Below, one piece after another: positions 9,166-21,820 of a stretch of 64,000 nt of DNA; within the stretch, counting starts at the first letter, position 1; each line of letters starts with the position of its first letter. This DNA is from Providencia vermicola (lineage in GTDB: Bacteria > Pseudomonadota > Gammaproteobacteria > Enterobacterales > Enterobacteriaceae): positions 1,367,001-1,431,000 of the forward strand of contig NZ_CP048796.1 of NCBI RefSeq assembly GCF_010748935.1, given 5' to 3'. Position numbers and translations under genes: made by a program. Below the pieces are notes generated by a model. It ran no database searches and was not told the DNA's origin. It worked only from the letters and a program-made list of their open reading frames with translations.

Positions 9166-9182
9166 TATGGTGTTCATAACTT

Positions 9183-10862
9183 TTATGATTTCTGTGCATT
9201 ATCCTCAGAAGGTTGAAACCATGCCGATTTAAAATCAAACCAACCGAACGTATTCATCCTTGCTCCACGCATGGTTTTTTGTCCTTGAAGCTCTAGCCAA
9301 TGATGGAAGATTGGATGAAAAATCTGTGAATCAACTAAGCTTTCACACCATGCTTCGACATTAAGTGATTGTTGTCGCCAATTTGACAGCTCCTCTTTGA
9401 GGGGGGAGCCTAAACATTCACGAAATAATGGCATTTCATATAAAGTAGCAAAAATTGAAAATTCGAGAGGTTTAAAGAAGTTGGCTGTCGCAAGCCAAAT
9501 ATCACTTTCTGCTGTGCCATTGAACCATTCAGGGTAATTAACAATGTTTATTTTTAATTCGATACCTTGCGTTTTCAATACACGCTTCATTATTTGGCTG
9601 ATAGCATAAAACTCGTGGTGTTGATGATAGAAAGTGACCGTCAATTCGGTTAAATCAGCTGGCTTAGGTAATAGCGTTAACATGCGACTATGATGCCAAT
9701 GCAGTAATAGCCCATAAGCGGGAGCCCAGTGCCGCTGATAAAATGATTCACAATGCGCGAGCAGATTGATTGGTGTTAAAAAACTGCATAGCCATTGACG
9801 TATATCACAACGCTGCGCTAGGGCAGAGCGTTGATCCATCAATAAAAAGTAGCATCCTTCTTCCATACGACTTTCTAACGAATCATTTGGTTTGCTGTCA
9901 CTGTCCATCTTTAATGTGGTACACACCATTTGCTCAGATAATTCAGGCACGACCCAAATAGTGACCTCATCAAGTAGTGCACGGTAGCCAAAATAGCGGT
10001 CAAATGCAGTGATTGTCAGTTTTTGCGGTAAGTTTTTTTCAACCAAAAAAGGGCCTGTACCAATAGGTATTTGCTCAAAATTGTCAAAAGACTCCCACTC
10101 TTTGGGGAGAATGGCAGCATGAGGACTTCCTAATAGTAAAGGTAGCTGCTTGTCGACTTCACTTAATTGAATATCAATGACATTGGGAAGAGGGGAGGTG
10201 ACAGATTTAATATGTGAAAATAATGGCCAGCACTGCTGTAAACGCATCAATGAACTAATAATATCATCGACTAGCATCTCTCTACCGTGGTGAAAGTAAA
10301 TACTGGGTCTTAAATAAAAACGCCATTCGGTGTCATTTATCATTTGCCAATAATGAGCGATACCATTTTCGACTTCCCCTTTTTCCTCATTTATATGCGT
10401 TAATCCATTAAATATCTGACTCATTAAGTGAATTTCAGAACGCCTCATGGGGGTTCCTGGTAGCAAATTAGGGAAATCACGGTAGTAGATGATGCGTAAA
10501 AGATTCTTACCTTGCCGATAACTGCGTTCTAATTCAGAGAGAACCATTTGGCGGATTGTTTCTTTATCTCCCACTAAAGCAACAAGTTTTTCAATGCTTT
10601 CTTCTTTTAGCAAACGCTCCGCTTGGGCTTGCTGTAACTCTAATCCATTAACATGAAAGAGTAAGGTTGAACGTTTCCCTCTGCCTGCTTCGGCTTGCCA
10701 ACTGAGCCACCCATGAGATTGCATACTATTTAATAAAGTGCGGACGTGGCGTCGAGAGCAAAACAGTGTATCGGCAATATGTTGCAATGTGGTTTCACTA
10801 TCTTGACCCTGAAAGTGTTGCCAAAGACGGACGAATTGTGTTTGTAAGCGAGAACTGGACAT
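9183..10862 (-). CDS. sgrR: Transcriptional regulator SgrR
   Basis: SgrR activates the small RNA SgrS during glucose-phosphate stress. The 559 residues match the family length (551 in E. coli). An N-terminal winged helix-turn-helix (about 5-60: LWQHFQGQDSETTLQHIADTLFCS and following) is joined to a C-terminal solute-binding-protein-like domain (about 115-550). YYRDFPNLLPGTPMRRSEIH and GTGPFLVE are typical. It is divergent from sgrS, the normal arrangement, and probably represses its own transcription while activating sgrS. Confidence 0.93.
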   Translation of the reverse strand: MSSSRLQTQFVRLWQHFQGQDSETTLQHIADTLFCSRRHVRTLLNSMQSHGWLSWQAEAGRGKRSTLLFHVNGLELQQAQAERLLKEESIEKLVALVGDKETIRQMVLSELERSYRQGKNLLRIIYYRDFPNLLPGTPMRRSEIHLMSQIFNGLTHINEEKGEVENGIAHYWQMINDTEWRFYLRPSIYFHHGREMLVDDIISSLMRLQQCWPLFSHIKSVTSPLPNVIDIQLSEVDKQLPLLLGSPHAAILPKEWESFDNFEQIPIGTGPFLVEKNLPQKLTITAFDRYFGYRALLDEVTIWVVPELSEQMVCTTLKMDSDSKPNDSLESRMEEGCYFLLMDQRSALAQRCDIRQWLCSFLTPINLLAHCESFYQRHWAPAYGLLLHWHHSRMLTLLPKPADLTELTVTFYHQHHEFYAISQIMKRVLKTQGIELKINIVNYPEWFNGTAESDIWLATANFFKPLEFSIFATLYEMPLFRECLGSPLKEELSNWRQQSLNVEAWCESLVDSQIFHPIFHHWLELQGQKTMRGARMNTFGWFDFKSAWFQPSEDNAQKS

Positions 10863-10929
10863 AAAAGAGGAACTCCGGCAATGATTACATCAATTTTTAT
10901 TTCCTAATATCCATTTGATAATAGACACC

Positions 10930-11028
10930 AGTAAGTAGCTCGTTAGGCCTGTTAACTGGCAGGCTGACTCCCAGAATTATTGAGTAATGGTAATTTACCA
11001 GCCGATAGCAGCATTATCGGCTTTTTTT
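10930..11028 (+). ncRNA. sgrS: Glucose-phosphate stress small RNA SgrS, short form without SgrT
   Basis: SgrS base-pairs with ptsG mRNA, with Hfq, to stop glucose uptake. It is divergent from sgrR. The 3' part is recognisable: TTGAGTAATGG at about 10980 corresponds to the E. coli pairing region TGAGTATTGG. The small hairpin TGGTAATTTACCA follows, then the terminator GCCGATA/TATCGGC at 11001-11021 with seven T. A likely -10 GATAAT lies at 10917-10922, giving an RNA of about 100 bases. No ATG occurs between the predicted start and the pairing region, so the SgrT peptide is absent. setA, which follows sgrS in E. coli, is missing too. The 5' end is inferred. Confidence 0.75.
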
Positions 11029-11130
11029 GTTGCCTTTATTTTGAATACTGTTATTGGATTTAGTCTACATAATAATGAGGATGATTTTAGAGTAAATCAT
11101 GATGTAGGGGTAGGCTTATTCACTATTTAT

Positions 11131-11161
11131 AAGATAAAACGCCCACAGAAGGTGGGCGTTT
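11131..11161 (-). terminator. Terminator of the leu operon
   Basis: Read on the minus strand, ACGCCCAC and GTGGGCGT form an 8-bp stem followed by TTTTAT, 20 to 50 bases beyond the leuD stop. This is a standard intrinsic terminator ending leuLABCD transcription. Between it and sgrS (11029-11130) nothing else was seen. Confidence 0.85.
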
Positions 11162-11180
11162 AGAAAGTGGTTGTTAATGC

Positions 11181-11783
11181 TTAGCGCATAAATGAAGGAA
11201 TTTTCTGCTCATATTGCTTAATTTGATCAGCATGCTGCAAGGTCAAACCAATGCTATCAAGGCCATTCATCATGCAGTGACGACGGAAACTATCAATCTC
11301 AAAATGATAAGTTTTATCGCCTGCTTGAACCGTTTGCTGCTCTAAGTCAACTGTGAATTGGCAACCTTCATTGTTTTGCACATAGTTAAACATTTCGTCA
11401 ACTTCTGCATCGCTCAGTTTTATTGGTAACAATTGGTTATTGAAAGAGTTACCGTAAAAAATATCAGCAAAACTAGGTGCAATAACCACCTGGATACCAA
11501 AGTCAGTTAAGGCCCATGGCGCGTGCTCTCTAGAGGAGCCACAGCCAAAGTTTTCGCGGGCGAGTAGAATACTCGCACCTTTAAACACTGGCTTGTTTAA
11601 TACAAAATCTGGGTTTGGTTGCTGTCCGGCGTCATCAAGAAAACGCCAATCATTAAACAGGTGTTGTCCAAATCCTGTACGGGTGACTTTTTGCAAAAAC
11701 TGTTTTGGAATAATCGCATCTGTATCCACATTCGCCGCATCTAAAGGGGCCACAATGCCTGTATGGGTAATAAATTTTTCCAT
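11181..11783 (-). CDS. leuD: 3-isopropylmalate dehydratase small subunit
   Basis: LeuD pairs with LeuC to isomerise 2-isopropylmalate to 3-isopropylmalate. The 200 residues (201 in E. coli) carry [14 protein letters not shown], the [14 protein letters not shown] loop and [14 protein letters not shown]. The start is the ATG at 11783 with AGGAGC upstream, which gives the family N-terminus EKFITHTG; the frame is open further but without a ribosome site. It is the last gene of the operon, 13 bases after leuC. Confidence 0.97.
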   Translation of the reverse strand: MEKFITHTGIVAPLDAANVDTDAIIPKQFLQKVTRTGFGQHLFNDWRFLDDAGQQPNPDFVLNKPVFKGASILLARENFGCGSSREHAPWALTDFGIQVVIAPSFADIFYGNSFNNQLLPIKLSDAEVDEMFNYVQNNEGCQFTVDLEQQTVQAGDKTYHFEIDSFRRHCMMNGLDSIGLTLQHADQIKQYEQKIPSFMR

Positions 11784-11796
11784 GATAAATGCTCCT

Positions 11797-13200
11797 TTAG
11801 GCGTGAATATCGCGGACATCCGCAAAATGACCATTAATCGCCGCTGCCGCAGCCATTGCAGGGCTAACTAAGTGAGTACGTCCAGCTCGACCTTGGCGAC
11901 CTTCAAAATTTCGGTTACTGGTTGATGCACATCGTTCACCAGGGTTCAAACGGTCATTATTCATTGCAAGGCACATGGAGCAACCAGGTAAACGCCATTC
12001 AAAACCCGCTTCGATAAAGATTTTATCTAACCCTTCTTGCTCCGCTTGAGCTTTAACTGGGCCTGAACCGGGAACAACGATCGCTTGAACACCAGAAGCC
12101 ACTTTTTTACCTTTAGCAATAGCTGCCGCAGCACGTAAATCTTCGATACGTGAATTAGTACAAGAACCAATAAACACTTTATCAATTTTTACGTCAGACA
12201 GCTTGATACCAGACTTTAACCCCATATACGCTAAAGCTTTCTCAGCAGATGCCCGTTCCACAGGATCACTGAAAGATTCTGGGGAAGGTATTGGTTCATT
12301 AATGGCAATAACTTGACCCGGATTCGTTCCCCAAGTGACTTGTGGCGCGATTTCACTGGCTTGCAATGTGACGATTTTATCGAATTGCGCATCTTCATCG
12401 GTTTTTAAGGTTTTCCAGTACGCAACAGCCTCATCCCACTCTTTTCCTTTAGGGGCAAATTGACGACCTTCCATATAGCTAAACGTTGTTTCATCTGGAG
12501 CGATAATACCTGCCTTCGCCCCCAACTCAATGGCCATATTACAAACGGTCATACGACCTTCCATACTGAGGTTTTCAATTGCTTCACCACAAAACTCGAC
12601 AATATAGCCTGTACCGCCAGCACTGCCTGTTTTACCAATTATGGCTAAGACGATGTCTTTTGCTGTAATGCCGACCGGTGCTTTACCGATAACTTCAATT
12701 TTCATGGTTTTGGCGCGAGCTTGCTTCAAGGTTTGGGTCGCCATGACATGCTCAACTTCAGAAGTACCGATACCGAAAGCCAATGCACCAAATGCACCAT
12801 GAGTTGCAGTATGCGAGTCCCCACACACGATGGTCATACCCGGTAAAGTAATGCCTTGTTCTGGCCCCATCACGTGAACAATACCTTGATAAGGATGGTT
12901 AAGGTCATATAAGGTCACACCGAACTCTTTGCAGTTTTTCATCAACTCTTGCATTTGGATACGTGCCATATCACCACAAGCGTTAATATCTTTTGTTTGT
13001 GTTGATACGTTATGATCCATGGTTGCAAAGGTTTTGCTTGGTTGATGCAATGGACGATTTTTGGTTCTCAAGCCATCAAAGGCTTGAGGTGATGTCACTT
13101 CATGAACCAAATGACGATCAATGTAGATCAGGGGTATCTCATTATCGACTTCACGTACAACGTGCGCATCATATAATTTCTGATATAAAGTTTTGGCCAT
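11797..13200 (-). CDS. leuC: 3-isopropylmalate dehydratase large subunit
   Basis: LeuC is the 4Fe-4S aconitase-family subunit of isopropylmalate isomerase. The 467 residues match the family. The cluster cysteines are in GSCTNSR and PGCSMC, and the substrate loop is [26 protein letters not shown]. The ATG at 13200 begins [14 protein letters not shown], as in E. coli. It lies one base after leuB, indicating translational coupling. Confidence 0.98.
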   Translation of the reverse strand: MAKTLYQKLYDAHVVREVDNEIPLIYIDRHLVHEVTSPQAFDGLRTKNRPLHQPSKTFATMDHNVSTQTKDINACGDMARIQMQELMKNCKEFGVTLYDLNHPYQGIVHVMGPEQGITLPGMTIVCGDSHTATHGAFGALAFGIGTSEVEHVMATQTLKQARAKTMKIEVIGKAPVGITAKDIVLAIIGKTGSAGGTGYIVEFCGEAIENLSMEGRMTVCNMAIELGAKAGIIAPDETTFSYMEGRQFAPKGKEWDEAVAYWKTLKTDEDAQFDKIVTLQASEIAPQVTWGTNPGQVIAINEPIPSPESFSDPVERASAEKALAYMGLKSGIKLSDVKIDKVFIGSCTNSRIEDLRAAAAIAKGKKVASGVQAIVVPGSGPVKAQAEQEGLDKIFIEAGFEWRLPGCSMCLAMNNDRLNPGERCASTSNRNFEGRQGRAGRTHLVSPAMAAAAAINGHFADVRDIHA

Positions 13201-13201
13201 G

Positions 13202-15876
<2,675 letters not shown>

Positions 15877-15931
15877 GTTGTGTTCCTCTTATACAGATTT
15901 TATCGTTATGCTTTGCGATGCCGGCAGGCAT

Positions 15932-15961
15932 AAAAAAACCCGCGGCTGGCGCGGGTTTTTT
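15932..15961 (-). terminator. leu operon attenuator
   Basis: On the minus strand CCCGCG and CGCGGG form a tight stem followed by seven T, lying between leuL and leuA. This is the Rho-independent attenuator expected for leucine control: ribosome stalling on leuL leucine codons would favour the antiterminator and allow read-through into leuA. Confidence 0.92.
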
Positions 15962-15982
15962 ATGTTTCTGGACTGTGAGTTT

Positions 15983-16060
15983 TTATCTTCCGTCCATAAG
16001 CATACCGCGCACATTGGATGCGAGTAGTAGTAGGCTTAGTAGGCGAATAGAAGTTGTCAT
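15983..16060 (-). CDS. leuL: leu operon leader peptide
   Basis: This is a 25-residue frame starting at an ATG at 16060. It begins MTTSIRLLSLLLLASNVRG, against MTHIVRFIGLLLLNASSLRG in E. coli LeuL. Six of residues 7-13 are leucine, five of them coded by the rare CTA triplet, so ribosome progress reports charged leucyl-tRNA supply. It is too short to be found by length alone, but position, composition and the downstream attenuator make the call secure. Confidence 0.93.
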   Translation of the reverse strand: MTTSIRLLSLLLLASNVRGMLMDGR

Positions 16061-16101
16061 TTTCACAGTCTCTAAATAGGTTTTTAACTAATCTGTATTT
16101 A

Positions 16102-16130
16102 TTGATACGTGATCTTTTCTTTGCTGTCAA
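16102..16130 (-). promoter_or_regulatory. Promoter of the leuLABCD operon
   Basis: On the minus strand a perfect -35 TTGACA (16130-16125) is separated by 17 bases from a -10-like TATCAA (16107-16102). This is about 40 bases before leuL, the right place for the main leu promoter. Confidence 0.7.
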
Positions 16131-16760
16131 CTTTAGATTTTTCCGGCAATTTTGGAGAATTATGCATCATTAGCCATAGTTAGTGATTGTGACTAATTTC
16201 ACTATATTTAGTGATGTTTTTCTCTATATTTTATCGATAAGTTAGGGGTAAAATTCTTTTCATGAAATAACTAGATGGAAATATAGCATAAACTGATGGT
16301 TTGGGTTAAATTTTGTACAGTTTGTCATAGGGGAAACTATAACGTTAGATATAAAAATAAGCTCTAATTATAGTTTTTATTAAACAAATTATTTAATAAA
16401 TGAATAATTTAAATTTAATCTGATAATAAGACCATTTTATGGTTGTTGATGATATTTATTATGATTTATTTTTAAATTTGTTTTATTATTTTTAAGTTAA
16501 TAATAACGATTTTAAATGCGTAATTTAAAATCATTATGTCGATGAATACCTTCGTTTTGTTATAACATCTTTAGTGTGTTGTTACATTGATAGATAATAT
16601 AATATAAGCGTCGTTTTAATAAATGCAGGGAACGCGAAATAGCTTATCATTGATAAGTTGTTCGAAGAATAATATTTAATGAATTTATAAAATCCTTATT
16701 TATTTAGGAGAAGATTATTTTCATTAATAAAAATGATAGATATCTTTATTGGAGTAAATA
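16131..16760. other. Very AT-rich leuL-leuO intergenic region
   Basis: About 630 bases with no gene; the stretch from about 16360 to 16700 is extremely AT-rich with many short A and T runs. In E. coli the corresponding region binds H-NS and LeuO and governs both leuO and leuABCD, so the composition fits a silencer. No single operator could be picked out by eye. Confidence 0.6.
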
Positions 16761-17714
16761 ATGACTGATTTTGATGCGGTTTCACCAGCTAAAAAAGAGA
16801 ATTGTGATATTAATTTGCGAAATGTTGATCTTAACTTATTGACGGTTTTTGATGTGGTCATGCAGATGCAAAATGTCACACGGGCAGCGCAGGTATTAGG
16901 TATGTCTCAACCTGCCGTGAGTAACGCTGTATCTCGTTTAAAATCAATGTTTAATGATGAGCTTTTTGTTCGGTATGGTCGTGGAATACAACCGACCTCC
17001 CGCGCTAAACAGCTCTTTGGGCCTGTTAGACAAGCACTACAACTAGTGCATAATGAGTTACCGGGGGCAGGTTTTGACCCGAAACTGAGTGATCGAGTAT
17101 TCAATTTATCTATTTGTTCTCCATTAGATATTCGTTTAGCCGCAGTTATCGTCGAAAAATTTAAAGATATATCGCCTAATATTAATATCCATATTCATTG
17201 TTTCTTAGATAATAACATTGAACATAAATTAAAATATCAAGAAACTGATTTTTCGGTGAGTTATAATCAATTCGAAAAAAGCGAGTATCAACAACAAGTT
17301 TTATTTAATGATGAATTGGTTCTCGTTGTCGCGAAAAATCACCCTCGTATTGTGAATAATGTGACGCAAAGTCTGTTGAATAGTGAAAAACATGCGGTAA
17401 TGTCAATGGATAATATAGGTTCTTTCAGCCAACTTTATTATAGTAATACGGATTTATCCCACACGATTAGTTACCAAGGAACCGATTTGAACAGTGTTTT
17501 AAATATCGTTTCTCAAACTGAATTGGTGGCTATTGTTCCGAAGTGGCTGGTTGAAAACTCAAGTTACAAGCATCAATTACAGATGGTTGCATTGCCATGG
17601 CAAGAGAATACTCGTCCTTGCTATTTGACTTGGCATGAATCGACGGCTCGAGATAAAGGACATCAATGGATGAAATCACAATTTTGTCAGCTGATCACTG
17701 ATTTGTTGACCTAA
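16761..17714 (+). CDS. leuO: LysR-type regulator LeuO
   Basis: LeuO is a LysR-family global regulator that antagonises H-NS silencing. The 317 residues match the family (314 in E. coli). The N-terminal helix-turn-helix reads NLLTVFDVVMQMQNVTRAAQVLGMSQPAVSNAVSRL (about 24-60), followed by NDELFVRYGRGIQPT, which is nearly identical to E. coli. The effector-binding domain fills the rest and ends WHESTARDKGHQWM. Translation starts at an ATG preceded by TTGGAG. The AT-rich region upstream suggests H-NS control. Confidence 0.95.
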   Translation: MTDFDAVSPAKKENCDINLRNVDLNLLTVFDVVMQMQNVTRAAQVLGMSQPAVSNAVSRLKSMFNDELFVRYGRGIQPTSRAKQLFGPVRQALQLVHNELPGAGFDPKLSDRVFNLSICSPLDIRLAAVIVEKFKDISPNINIHIHCFLDNNIEHKLKYQETDFSVSYNQFEKSEYQQQVLFNDELVLVVAKNHPRIVNNVTQSLLNSEKHAVMSMDNIGSFSQLYYSNTDLSHTISYQGTDLNSVLNIVSQTELVAIVPKWLVENSSYKHQLQMVALPWQENTRPCYLTWHESTARDKGHQWMKSQFCQLITDLLT

Positions 17715-17950
17715 GGCTTTTGAATCACTCGCTTAAATTGTGATTATCGCTTTATTTACCGCTAACTCATCATGGTGAAATTCTGTGATGAGTTATGCTA
17801 CCTATATAACATTTGCAGAATATTTACATTCTACCCCTTTTCACAATCCTCTTTCGTCTATACACTCAAGTTGTTCAGCTAACAGATGTAAGCTGAAATA
17901 ATTAACTGGCGAAGCACGTCGTGTGTTTACCGAGTGTCTTCCGTTAACAC

Positions 17951-19783
17951 ATGTATTATAGGAAACATACTTTGATTACTGAAAATCTATATCCATACCA
18001 TTTGGTCAATCGCTTACACAGTCGGTTTAGTGCCGCTGATTCAGCGAATCGGATAGCTTTCAGTCAATGGCATAATGGACAGCAAAGTGAGCTCACATGG
18101 CAACAAGTTGAAACGCATTCGACTGCGATTGCTCACCGTCTGTTAGCCCTTAATGTTGAGGTACAAGAAAATATTGGATTATTCGCGCATAACAGTATGA
18201 ATTGGTCTTTGGTTGATCTTGCTGTGCTACAACTAAAAGCCGTTACTGTCCCTTTATATGCGACAAGTAGCCTAGAACAGGCTGCTTATATTATTAATGA
18301 TGCAAATATTCGAATTCTATTTGTTGGTGAGCAAGAACAGTATCATGTTGCTTGTCAACTGAAGGCTTTTTGTCCTCAACTTACCACGATTGTCGTGCTT
18401 AATAACGATGTCGAGTTGGTAGAGTGTGGGGTAGATTCAGTGCATTTGGCTCATTTTATGGCCCAAGCTGAACCTAAATACCAAGAGGAATTAAACCAAC
18501 GTATTGCCGCCCATCATCTTAGTGATCTGTTCACAATTATCTATACTTCTGGCACAACAGGAGAACCCAAAGGGGTGATGTTAGATTATTACAACATGGC
18601 CGCCCAACTTTACCTTCATGACCAGCGTTTAAAACTGACCGATGAGGATGTTTCTTTAAGCTTTCTTCCTCTATCGCATGTGTTTGAGCGCGCTTGGAGC
18701 TTCTATGTGATGCACACAGGTGCACGTAATGTTTATTTAACGGATACCAATGCGGTTAGGGCAGCGCTTGCTGATGTTAAACCGACAGTGATGTGTGCAG
18801 TCCCTCGTTTTTACGAGAAAGTGTATAGTGCAGTACAGGGTAAAGTTGCCAAAGCCCCTCTTATGCGCCGCTTATTATTTAAATGGGCGATCGCACAGGG
18901 CAATAAAAGAACTCAATCACTGGCTAGAGGTGAGCAACTTTCCGCATTCAATCAATCTCTATTTAATTTAGCCGACAAGCTCGTGTTAACTAAGCTGCGT
19001 CAGTTATTAGGCGGACGTATTCGATTCATGCCAGCGGCGGGGGCTCGTTTGGATGATGACGTCATTGCCTTTTTCCTTGCTGTAGGAATCAATATTAAAT
19101 ACGGTTATGGGATGACCGAAACCTGTGCCACAGTCTCTTGTTGGGAAGAAGGGCATTATCCATTAGGTTCTATTGGTACACCACTTTCTTCTGTAGAAGT
19201 GCGTATCGGCGATAACAATGAAATTCAGGTCAAAGGACCTGTCGTAATGAAAGGGTATTACAATCGCCCTCAAGATACTGATGAAGCATTCACGGTTGAT
19301 GGCTGGTTAAAAACGGGGGATGCAGGTGAAATTGATGCTAAAGGTAACCTGTATATTACTGACCGTTTGAAAGACCTGATGAAAACATCAAATGGTAAAT
19401 ATATAGCACCACAAATGATTGAAGGTGTATTAGGGCAAGACCAGTTTATTGAACATATTGCTGTTATTGCGGATGCGCGTAAATTCGTTTCTGCGCTTAT
19501 TGTCCCTTGTTATGATTCATTAGAAGAGTACGCCCGTTCTATTAATTTAAAATATCGTGATCGCCTAGAGCTATTAAGAGACTCCAACATTGTGGCTTTA
19601 TTTGAAAGTCGCTTGAAAGAGTTACAGAAGAATATTGAAACTTTTCATCAAGTTAAACGTTTCACCTTACTCCCAGCGAATTTTTCTATGGAAAAAGGTG
19701 AGCTAACGCCTACGCTAAAACTACGTCGAAAAATTATTTCTGAACGCTATCATTCAGAAATAGAATCAATGTATCGCGAATAG
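17951..19783 (+). CDS. AMP-dependent long-chain acyl-CoA synthetase, FadD15-like
   Basis: This member of the acyl-adenylate-forming superfamily, about 610 residues long, activates a fatty acid with ATP and CoA. Motifs: the P-loop-like IIYTSGTTGEPKGVML (about 195-210), GYGMTETCA (about 387-395), WLKTGDAGEIDAKG and the linker YITDRLKDLMKTSNGKYIAPQMIE. It resembles the FadD15 branch rather than E. coli FadD. The ATG at 17951 or the TTG at 17972 could be the start; AGGAAA at about 17961 fits the TTG better. It lies between leuO and ilvI, where E. coli has nothing, and ends in its own terminator. The chain-length preference cannot be read from sequence. Confidence 0.88.
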   Translation: MYYRKHTLITENLYPYHLVNRLHSRFSAADSANRIAFSQWHNGQQSELTWQQVETHSTAIAHRLLALNVEVQENIGLFAHNSMNWSLVDLAVLQLKAVTVPLYATSSLEQAAYIINDANIRILFVGEQEQYHVACQLKAFCPQLTTIVVLNNDVELVECGVDSVHLAHFMAQAEPKYQEELNQRIAAHHLSDLFTIIYTSGTTGEPKGVMLDYYNMAAQLYLHDQRLKLTDEDVSLSFLPLSHVFERAWSFYVMHTGARNVYLTDTNAVRAALADVKPTVMCAVPRFYEKVYSAVQGKVAKAPLMRRLLFKWAIAQGNKRTQSLARGEQLSAFNQSLFNLADKLVLTKLRQLLGGRIRFMPAAGARLDDDVIAFFLAVGINIKYGYGMTETCATVSCWEEGHYPLGSIGTPLSSVEVRIGDNNEIQVKGPVVMKGYYNRPQDTDEAFTVDGWLKTGDAGEIDAKGNLYITDRLKDLMKTSNGKYIAPQMIEGVLGQDQFIEHIAVIADARKFVSALIVPCYDSLEEYARSINLKYRDRLELLRDSNIVALFESRLKELQKNIETFHQVKRFTLLPANFSMEKGELTPTLKLRRKIISERYHSEIESMYRE

Positions 19784-19805
19784 TTAAATTATCACCATCT
19801 CATAT

Positions 19806-19841
19806 AGCCGGATAGAATATTGATGATATCCGGCTTCTCTT
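19806..19841 (+). terminator. Terminator after the acyl-CoA synthetase gene
   Basis: AGCCGGATA and TATCCGGCT form a 9-bp stem around a 12-base loop, followed by the T-rich TTCTCTTTG. It separates the ligase gene from ilvIH. Confidence 0.75.
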
Positions 19842-20090
19842 TGTACTCTTTTTCATCTGTTTATAGTGAAAATTTCCACTTTTTTTTATTTTCTTGGTTA
19901 ATTTAACTAATTATCGTAAAAGATAAAGACGATGTTGAATGTTGTCATTTTTGCTTAAGAAATGGTGTTTGCGTCGTCTCCAGCACAACGATATGTTAAT
20001 AGTTGTCATCACTATGACAGGAATGACAATACACAATAAGAGGACAGTCATACCTCTGTTAACGGATAAAAATAGTCTGGGGGCAAACTC
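19842..20090. other. Upstream region of ilvIH
   Basis: No gene was recognised. In E. coli the matching region binds several Lrp molecules that activate ilvIH. The AT-rich start and repeated TTGTCAT/ATGACA-like words near 19955-20050 are compatible, but no Lrp site can be asserted from sight. Confidence 0.4.
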
Positions 20091-21818
20091 ATGGAGATGT
20101 TGTCGGGAGCAGAAATGGTCGTCAAGTCTTTGATTGACCAAGGTGTAAAGCACGTATTTGGTTATCCAGGTGGTGCTGTTTTAGATATCTATGATGCACT
20201 GCATACAGTCGGAGGCATTGATCATATATTAGTTCGCCATGAACAAGCGGCAGTTCATATGGCTGATGGTTATGCACGCTCAACTGGCGATGTTGGAGTG
20301 GTGTTGGTAACGTCAGGACCCGGAGCGACAAATGCGATTACTGGTATTGCGACGGCATACATGGATTCAATCCCCTTGGTTGTTCTATCAGGACAAGTTG
20401 CAAGCTCCCTTATTGGCAATGATGCTTTTCAAGAATGTGACATGGTGGGGATATCCAGACCTATTGTAAAACATAGTTTTTTGGTTAAAAAAGCAGAAGA
20501 TATTCCTGAAACCATCAAGAAAGCATTCTATATTGCGTCAAGTGGCCGGCCAGGCCCTGTGGTGATTGATTTACCCAAAGATACCGTTAGTCCAGCGCAT
20601 AAATACCCTTATCGTTATCCGGAATCCGTATCTCTACGCTCTTATAATCCGACTCTCCAAGGACATAAAGGGCAAATTAAAAAAGCGTTATCCAAACTGA
20701 TTGCGGCGGAGAAGCCGGTTTTCTATGTTGGTGGTGGTGCTATTAATGCAAGTTGCTCGCCGGAAATTATTGCATTAGCAGAAAAATTACAGCTTCCTGT
20801 TGTATCAACACTGATGGGGCTTGGTGCATTTCCAGAAACGCATCATCTTTCTGTAGGGATGCTTGGTATGCATGGAACCTATGAAGCGAATAAGGTTATG
20901 CATAATTCTGACGTGATCTTTGCTGTGGGTGTCCGTTTTGATGATAGAACGACCAACAATTTGGAAAAATATTGCCCAAATGCCACGGTTATTCAAATTG
21001 ATGTAGATCCCACCTCGATCTCTAAAACGGTGAATACGGATATCCCGATTGTTGGGGATGCGAAACTGACGCTTCAGCAAATATTAAATCAATTAGAGCA
21101 AGTCTCAGCGACACAAAATAGCCAAGCATTAGCGGCATGGTGGAAAGAGATTGAAACTTGGCGTGAGAAAAAATGCCTCAATTACGAAAAAAATAGCCAG
21201 AAAGTGAAGCCTCAACAGGCGATTGAAGCGATTTATCGTTTAACTCATGGTGAGGCTTATGTGACTTCTGACGTTGGGCAGCATCAAATGTTTGCGGCAC
21301 TTTATTACCCATTTGATAAGCCGCGTCGTTGGATTAATTCAGGCGGATTAGGCACGATGGGATTTGGTTTACCTGCGGCTTTAGGGGTTAAGCTCGCACA
21401 CCCACAGTCAACGGTTGTTTGCGTGACAGGCGATGGCAGTATTCAAATGAATATTCAAGAGCTATCTACGGCGCTACAGTATGGCTTGCCTGTTATCGTA
21501 CTGAATTTAAACAATGGCTTTTTAGGAATGGTAAAACAGTGGCAAGATATGATTTATCAAGGTCGCCACTCTCAATCTTATATGGAATCGCTCCCTGACT
21601 TCGTTAAACTGGCTGAAGCGTATGGTCATGTTGGCATCGCGGTCCATTCTCCTGATGAATTAGAAGAAAAATTGCAACAAGCCTTGGTTGAAGTGAACCA
21701 AAATCAACGCCTAGTGTTTGTTGATATCAATGTTGATGAAACTGAACATGTTTACCCAATGCAGATCCGCGGTGGTGCAATGGATGAAATGTGGCTGAGC
21801 AAAACAGAGAGGACCTGA
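20091..21818 (+). CDS. ilvI: Acetolactate synthase III large subunit
   Basis: IlvI is the ThDP- and FAD-dependent catalytic subunit making acetolactate or acetohydroxybutyrate for valine, leucine and isoleucine. The 575 residues match E. coli (574): [18 protein letters not shown] at the start, the catalytic Glu in [15 protein letters not shown] (about 49), and the ThDP motif [29 protein letters not shown]. The ATG is fixed by the identical N-terminus. ilvH follows 2 bases after the stop. Confidence 0.98.
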   Translation: MEMLSGAEMVVKSLIDQGVKHVFGYPGGAVLDIYDALHTVGGIDHILVRHEQAAVHMADGYARSTGDVGVVLVTSGPGATNAITGIATAYMDSIPLVVLSGQVASSLIGNDAFQECDMVGISRPIVKHSFLVKKAEDIPETIKKAFYIASSGRPGPVVIDLPKDTVSPAHKYPYRYPESVSLRSYNPTLQGHKGQIKKALSKLIAAEKPVFYVGGGAINASCSPEIIALAEKLQLPVVSTLMGLGAFPETHHLSVGMLGMHGTYEANKVMHNSDVIFAVGVRFDDRTTNNLEKYCPNATVIQIDVDPTSISKTVNTDIPIVGDAKLTLQQILNQLEQVSATQNSQALAAWWKEIETWREKKCLNYEKNSQKVKPQQAIEAIYRLTHGEAYVTSDVGQHQMFAALYYPFDKPRRWINSGGLGTMGFGLPAALGVKLAHPQSTVVCVTGDGSIQMNIQELSTALQYGLPVIVLNLNNGFLGMVKQWQDMIYQGRHSQSYMESLPDFVKLAEAYGHVGIAVHSPDELEEKLQQALVEVNQNQRLVFVDINVDETEHVYPMQIRGGAMDEMWLSKTERT

Positions 21819-21820
21819 GC

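Noticed and set aside
8634-9182. Chromosomal replication origin oriC, because of the DnaA boxes
   Set aside because: No oriC flanking genes (mnmG, mioC, dnaA, dnaN), no array of AT-rich 13-mers and few GATC sites. The position beside mutH fits DARS2 better.
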